NCBI GenBank assembly: GCA_050247895.1
Contig: JBFWTJ010000212.1
Location: 1-6,850 of the forward strand
DNA: 6,850 nt
Direction: 5' to 3'
Origin: CAVPEW01 sp050247895
Lineage (GTDB): Bacteria; Actinomycetota; Acidimicrobiia; Acidimicrobiales; VFJN01
Below, piece after piece: positions 6,172 through 6,850 of this stretch (positions are counted from its first letter, which is position 1; each line of letters starts with the position of its first letter). The notes under the pieces were generated by a model. That model was not told the DNA's origin. It saw nothing but the letters and a program-made list of their open reading frames with translations, and made no database searches. The position numbers were made by a program, and so were the translations under genes.

Positions 6172-6850
6172 GTGGGGACCTCCTTGTCGGGCGCGCGCCG
6201 CGGTGGCGGGCGCCGGGGTGCGCACGGCGCCGGCCAGCCGTCGGGGGACGAAGGCCAGGGCCACGCCGATGCCGGCCAGGGAGACGATGGCACCGACCCA
6301 CCCCGCGGTGCGCACGCCGCCGGCGTACGCGGTGGTGGCGGCGTCGGCCAGGCGCAGCCCGCCGTCGCCGCCCAACCGCTCGGCCAGGCCCAGCGCGGCG
6401 GAGATCGACTGCTGGGCGGCCTGGCGGACCTCGGCCGTCCCGATGTCCGGCGCGGCGGCCAGGCGGTCGCGGTAGACGCCGGACATGACGCTGCCCATCA
6501 CTGCGATGCCCAGGGCCAGGCCGCTGTTGCGGGTCGAGAAGTTGAGCGCGGACGCCACGCCGGCCCGCTCGCCGGGCAGCGCGGTCATGACGGCCTCGAT
6601 GGCGGGCGCGTTGGCCAGGCCGAAGCCCGCCCCCAGCAGGGCCAGGGCCAGGACGAGGGGCAGGGGGCCCTCTGGTCCCAGCAGGGCGAAGGTGAGGCTG
6701 GAGGCCAGGACCAGGGCCAGCCCGGCGGTGATCGTCCAGCGCAGGCCCATGCGGCGCCCCACGGGGGCCGTGGCCACCGCCGCGACGACCATGGCCAGCG
6801 CGAGCGGGGTGAGGGAGAAGCCGGTGGCCAGGGGGGACAGGCCCAGCGTG
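4999..6850 (-). CDS. MFS transporter (DHA2/EmrB-QacA type), C-terminal half, in one open frame with the downstream methyltransferase; 5' end outside window
   Basis: The transporter-like part occupies 6172-6850. It begins GLSPLATGFSLTPLALAM, a typical motif of 14-helix DHA2 drug-export permeases. About five hydrophobic segments follow, including AGLALVLASSLTFALLG, LPLVLALALLGAGFGLA, LALGIAVMGSVMSGVY and a last helix WVGAIVSLAGIGVALAF. ERAGVASALNFSTRNSGLALG is the conserved late-loop signature of this family. Such proteins export small molecules, often hydrophobic or toxic, using the proton gradient. After PRRL, where a family member would normally end soon, the frame continues through an Ala/Pro/Arg-rich stretch of about 20 residues into the methyltransferase ATG without a stop. 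The product is therefore either a membrane-tethered exporter-methyltransferase fusion or an exporter whose own stop was lost. A frameshift could also restore a separate stop: the sequence ATGACGG at the methyltransferase start contains TGA in another frame, as in ordinary 4-base overlaps. The exporter assignment is firm, the fusion less so. Confidence 0.75.
   Translation of the reverse strand, partial: TLGLSPLATGFSLTPLALAMVVAAVATAPVGRRMGLRWTITAGLALVLASSLTFALLGPEGPLPLVLALALLGAGFGLANAPAIEAVMTALPGERAGVASALNFSTRNSGLALGIAVMGSVMSGVYRDRLAAAPDIGTAEVRQAAQQSISAALGLAERLGGDGGLRLADAATTAYAGGVRTAGWVGAIVSLAGIGVALAFVPRRLAGAVRTPAPATAARARQGGPHMTEWPDSPVGRQVRWLLEAWVGEDEVPTEAASARWAPTLTFDRFSSGSSLLDPATRAAWRAEGRSRRPVARTMVVDSPHQMCLELESGDGARSWHGFVVEPDPPHRLALHYGMDTAATGERGASSTMQMGALGRAAHLVDDVPHVFDDHLAPVLLTSEYRARLPREPRRGPMFLTAVIRARLAEDVVEAAYARGGRQYVLLGAGLDSFAYRRTDLTGLRVFEVDEPVSQAWKRDRLRQVGIDEPPDLTFVPVDFDTQRLDEQLLAAGFDPRQPAAFSLLGVSGYISPAALADTLSTVGRRDGNELVFDYHCRSLETDFDRLLRAVVRASGEVNDTAYEPEEISALLAEHGFEVVADLAPDEATARYFAGRPDGLAVKGMTRLVHARRAQV
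5326..5646. repeat. 321-bp perfect direct repeat, copy B (SAM-binding core)
   Basis: Partner of 4117-4437, with no mismatch across 321 bases. It encodes residues 176-282 of the 6171-4999 methyltransferase, from just before motif I to the LLGVS block. The length is exactly 107 codons. Confidence 0.97.
6178..6185 (-). promoter_or_regulatory. Perfect Shine-Dalgarno AAGGAGGT inside the MFS-methyltransferase frame
   Basis: On the - strand AAGGAGGT is followed by six bases (CCCCAC) and ATG at 6171. It is the strongest ribosome site in the window. Its position inside an uninterrupted frame, at the domain junction, argues that the methyltransferase is at least partly made as a separate protein. Confidence 0.8.

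Noticed and set aside
4973..6301. 442-codon - strand frame overlapping the first methyltransferase and exporter end
   Set aside because: It is an Arg/Pro-rich shadow in a frame different from the one holding the exporter and SAM-binding motifs.

Overview
This is a compact, very GC-rich stretch of bacterial DNA. Third codon positions are almost always G or C, starts include GTG, and there is almost no non-coding DNA. The gene families (soil- or marine-type P450, a large-family LCM-type methyltransferase, a DHA2-type MFS exporter, a MetE-like zinc methyltransferase and a cytoplasmic-looking molybdopterin oxidoreductase) fit a high-GC actinobacterium. Acidimicrobiia or a related lineage is a guess that the sequence alone cannot confirm. 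There are no RNA genes, CRISPR arrays or transposase genes, and no gene-free stretch longer than about 50 bases.

Layout. The left part reads on the + strand: the 3' end of a cytochrome P450 (1-377), then after 15 bases a complete MetE-C-like methyltransferase (393-1583). Everything to the right reads on the - strand as a probable single transcription unit, from right to left. It begins with the C-terminal half of an MFS exporter (from beyond 6850) whose reading frame runs without a stop into a SAM-dependent methyltransferase (6171-4999). A paralogous methyltransferase follows (4953-3790), then a molybdopterin-dependent oxidoreductase (3760-1553). The two blocks are convergent, and the last 31 bases of the oxidoreductase and the MetE-like gene overlap tail to tail.

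Most notable features. (a) The two methyltransferase paralogues differ through most of their length but share a perfectly identical 321-bp direct repeat (4117-4437 and 5326-5646). It encodes the SAM-binding core, has codon use unlike its flanks in the 4953-3790 gene, and looks like a recent gene-conversion tract. (b) The MFS exporter and first methyltransferase form one uninterrupted frame, yet the methyltransferase has its own ATG behind a perfect AAGGAGGT. Both a membrane-tethered fusion and a free enzyme could be made. (c) Each methyltransferase carries an N-terminal domain of about 115 residues that resembles the small NTF2/SnoaL-like leader domain seen before some serine hydrolases. (d) The molybdenum enzyme has the [4Fe-4S] cysteines but no obvious Cys, Sec or Ser molybdenum ligand; an Asp sits in the expected region.

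How the genes might work together is inference. P450 oxidation, a thiol- or methyl-transfer enzyme, two O-/carboxyl-type methyltransferases, a Mo redox enzyme and an exporter are the parts expected of a small-molecule modification or catabolic cluster with export. No substrate can be named from the sequence.
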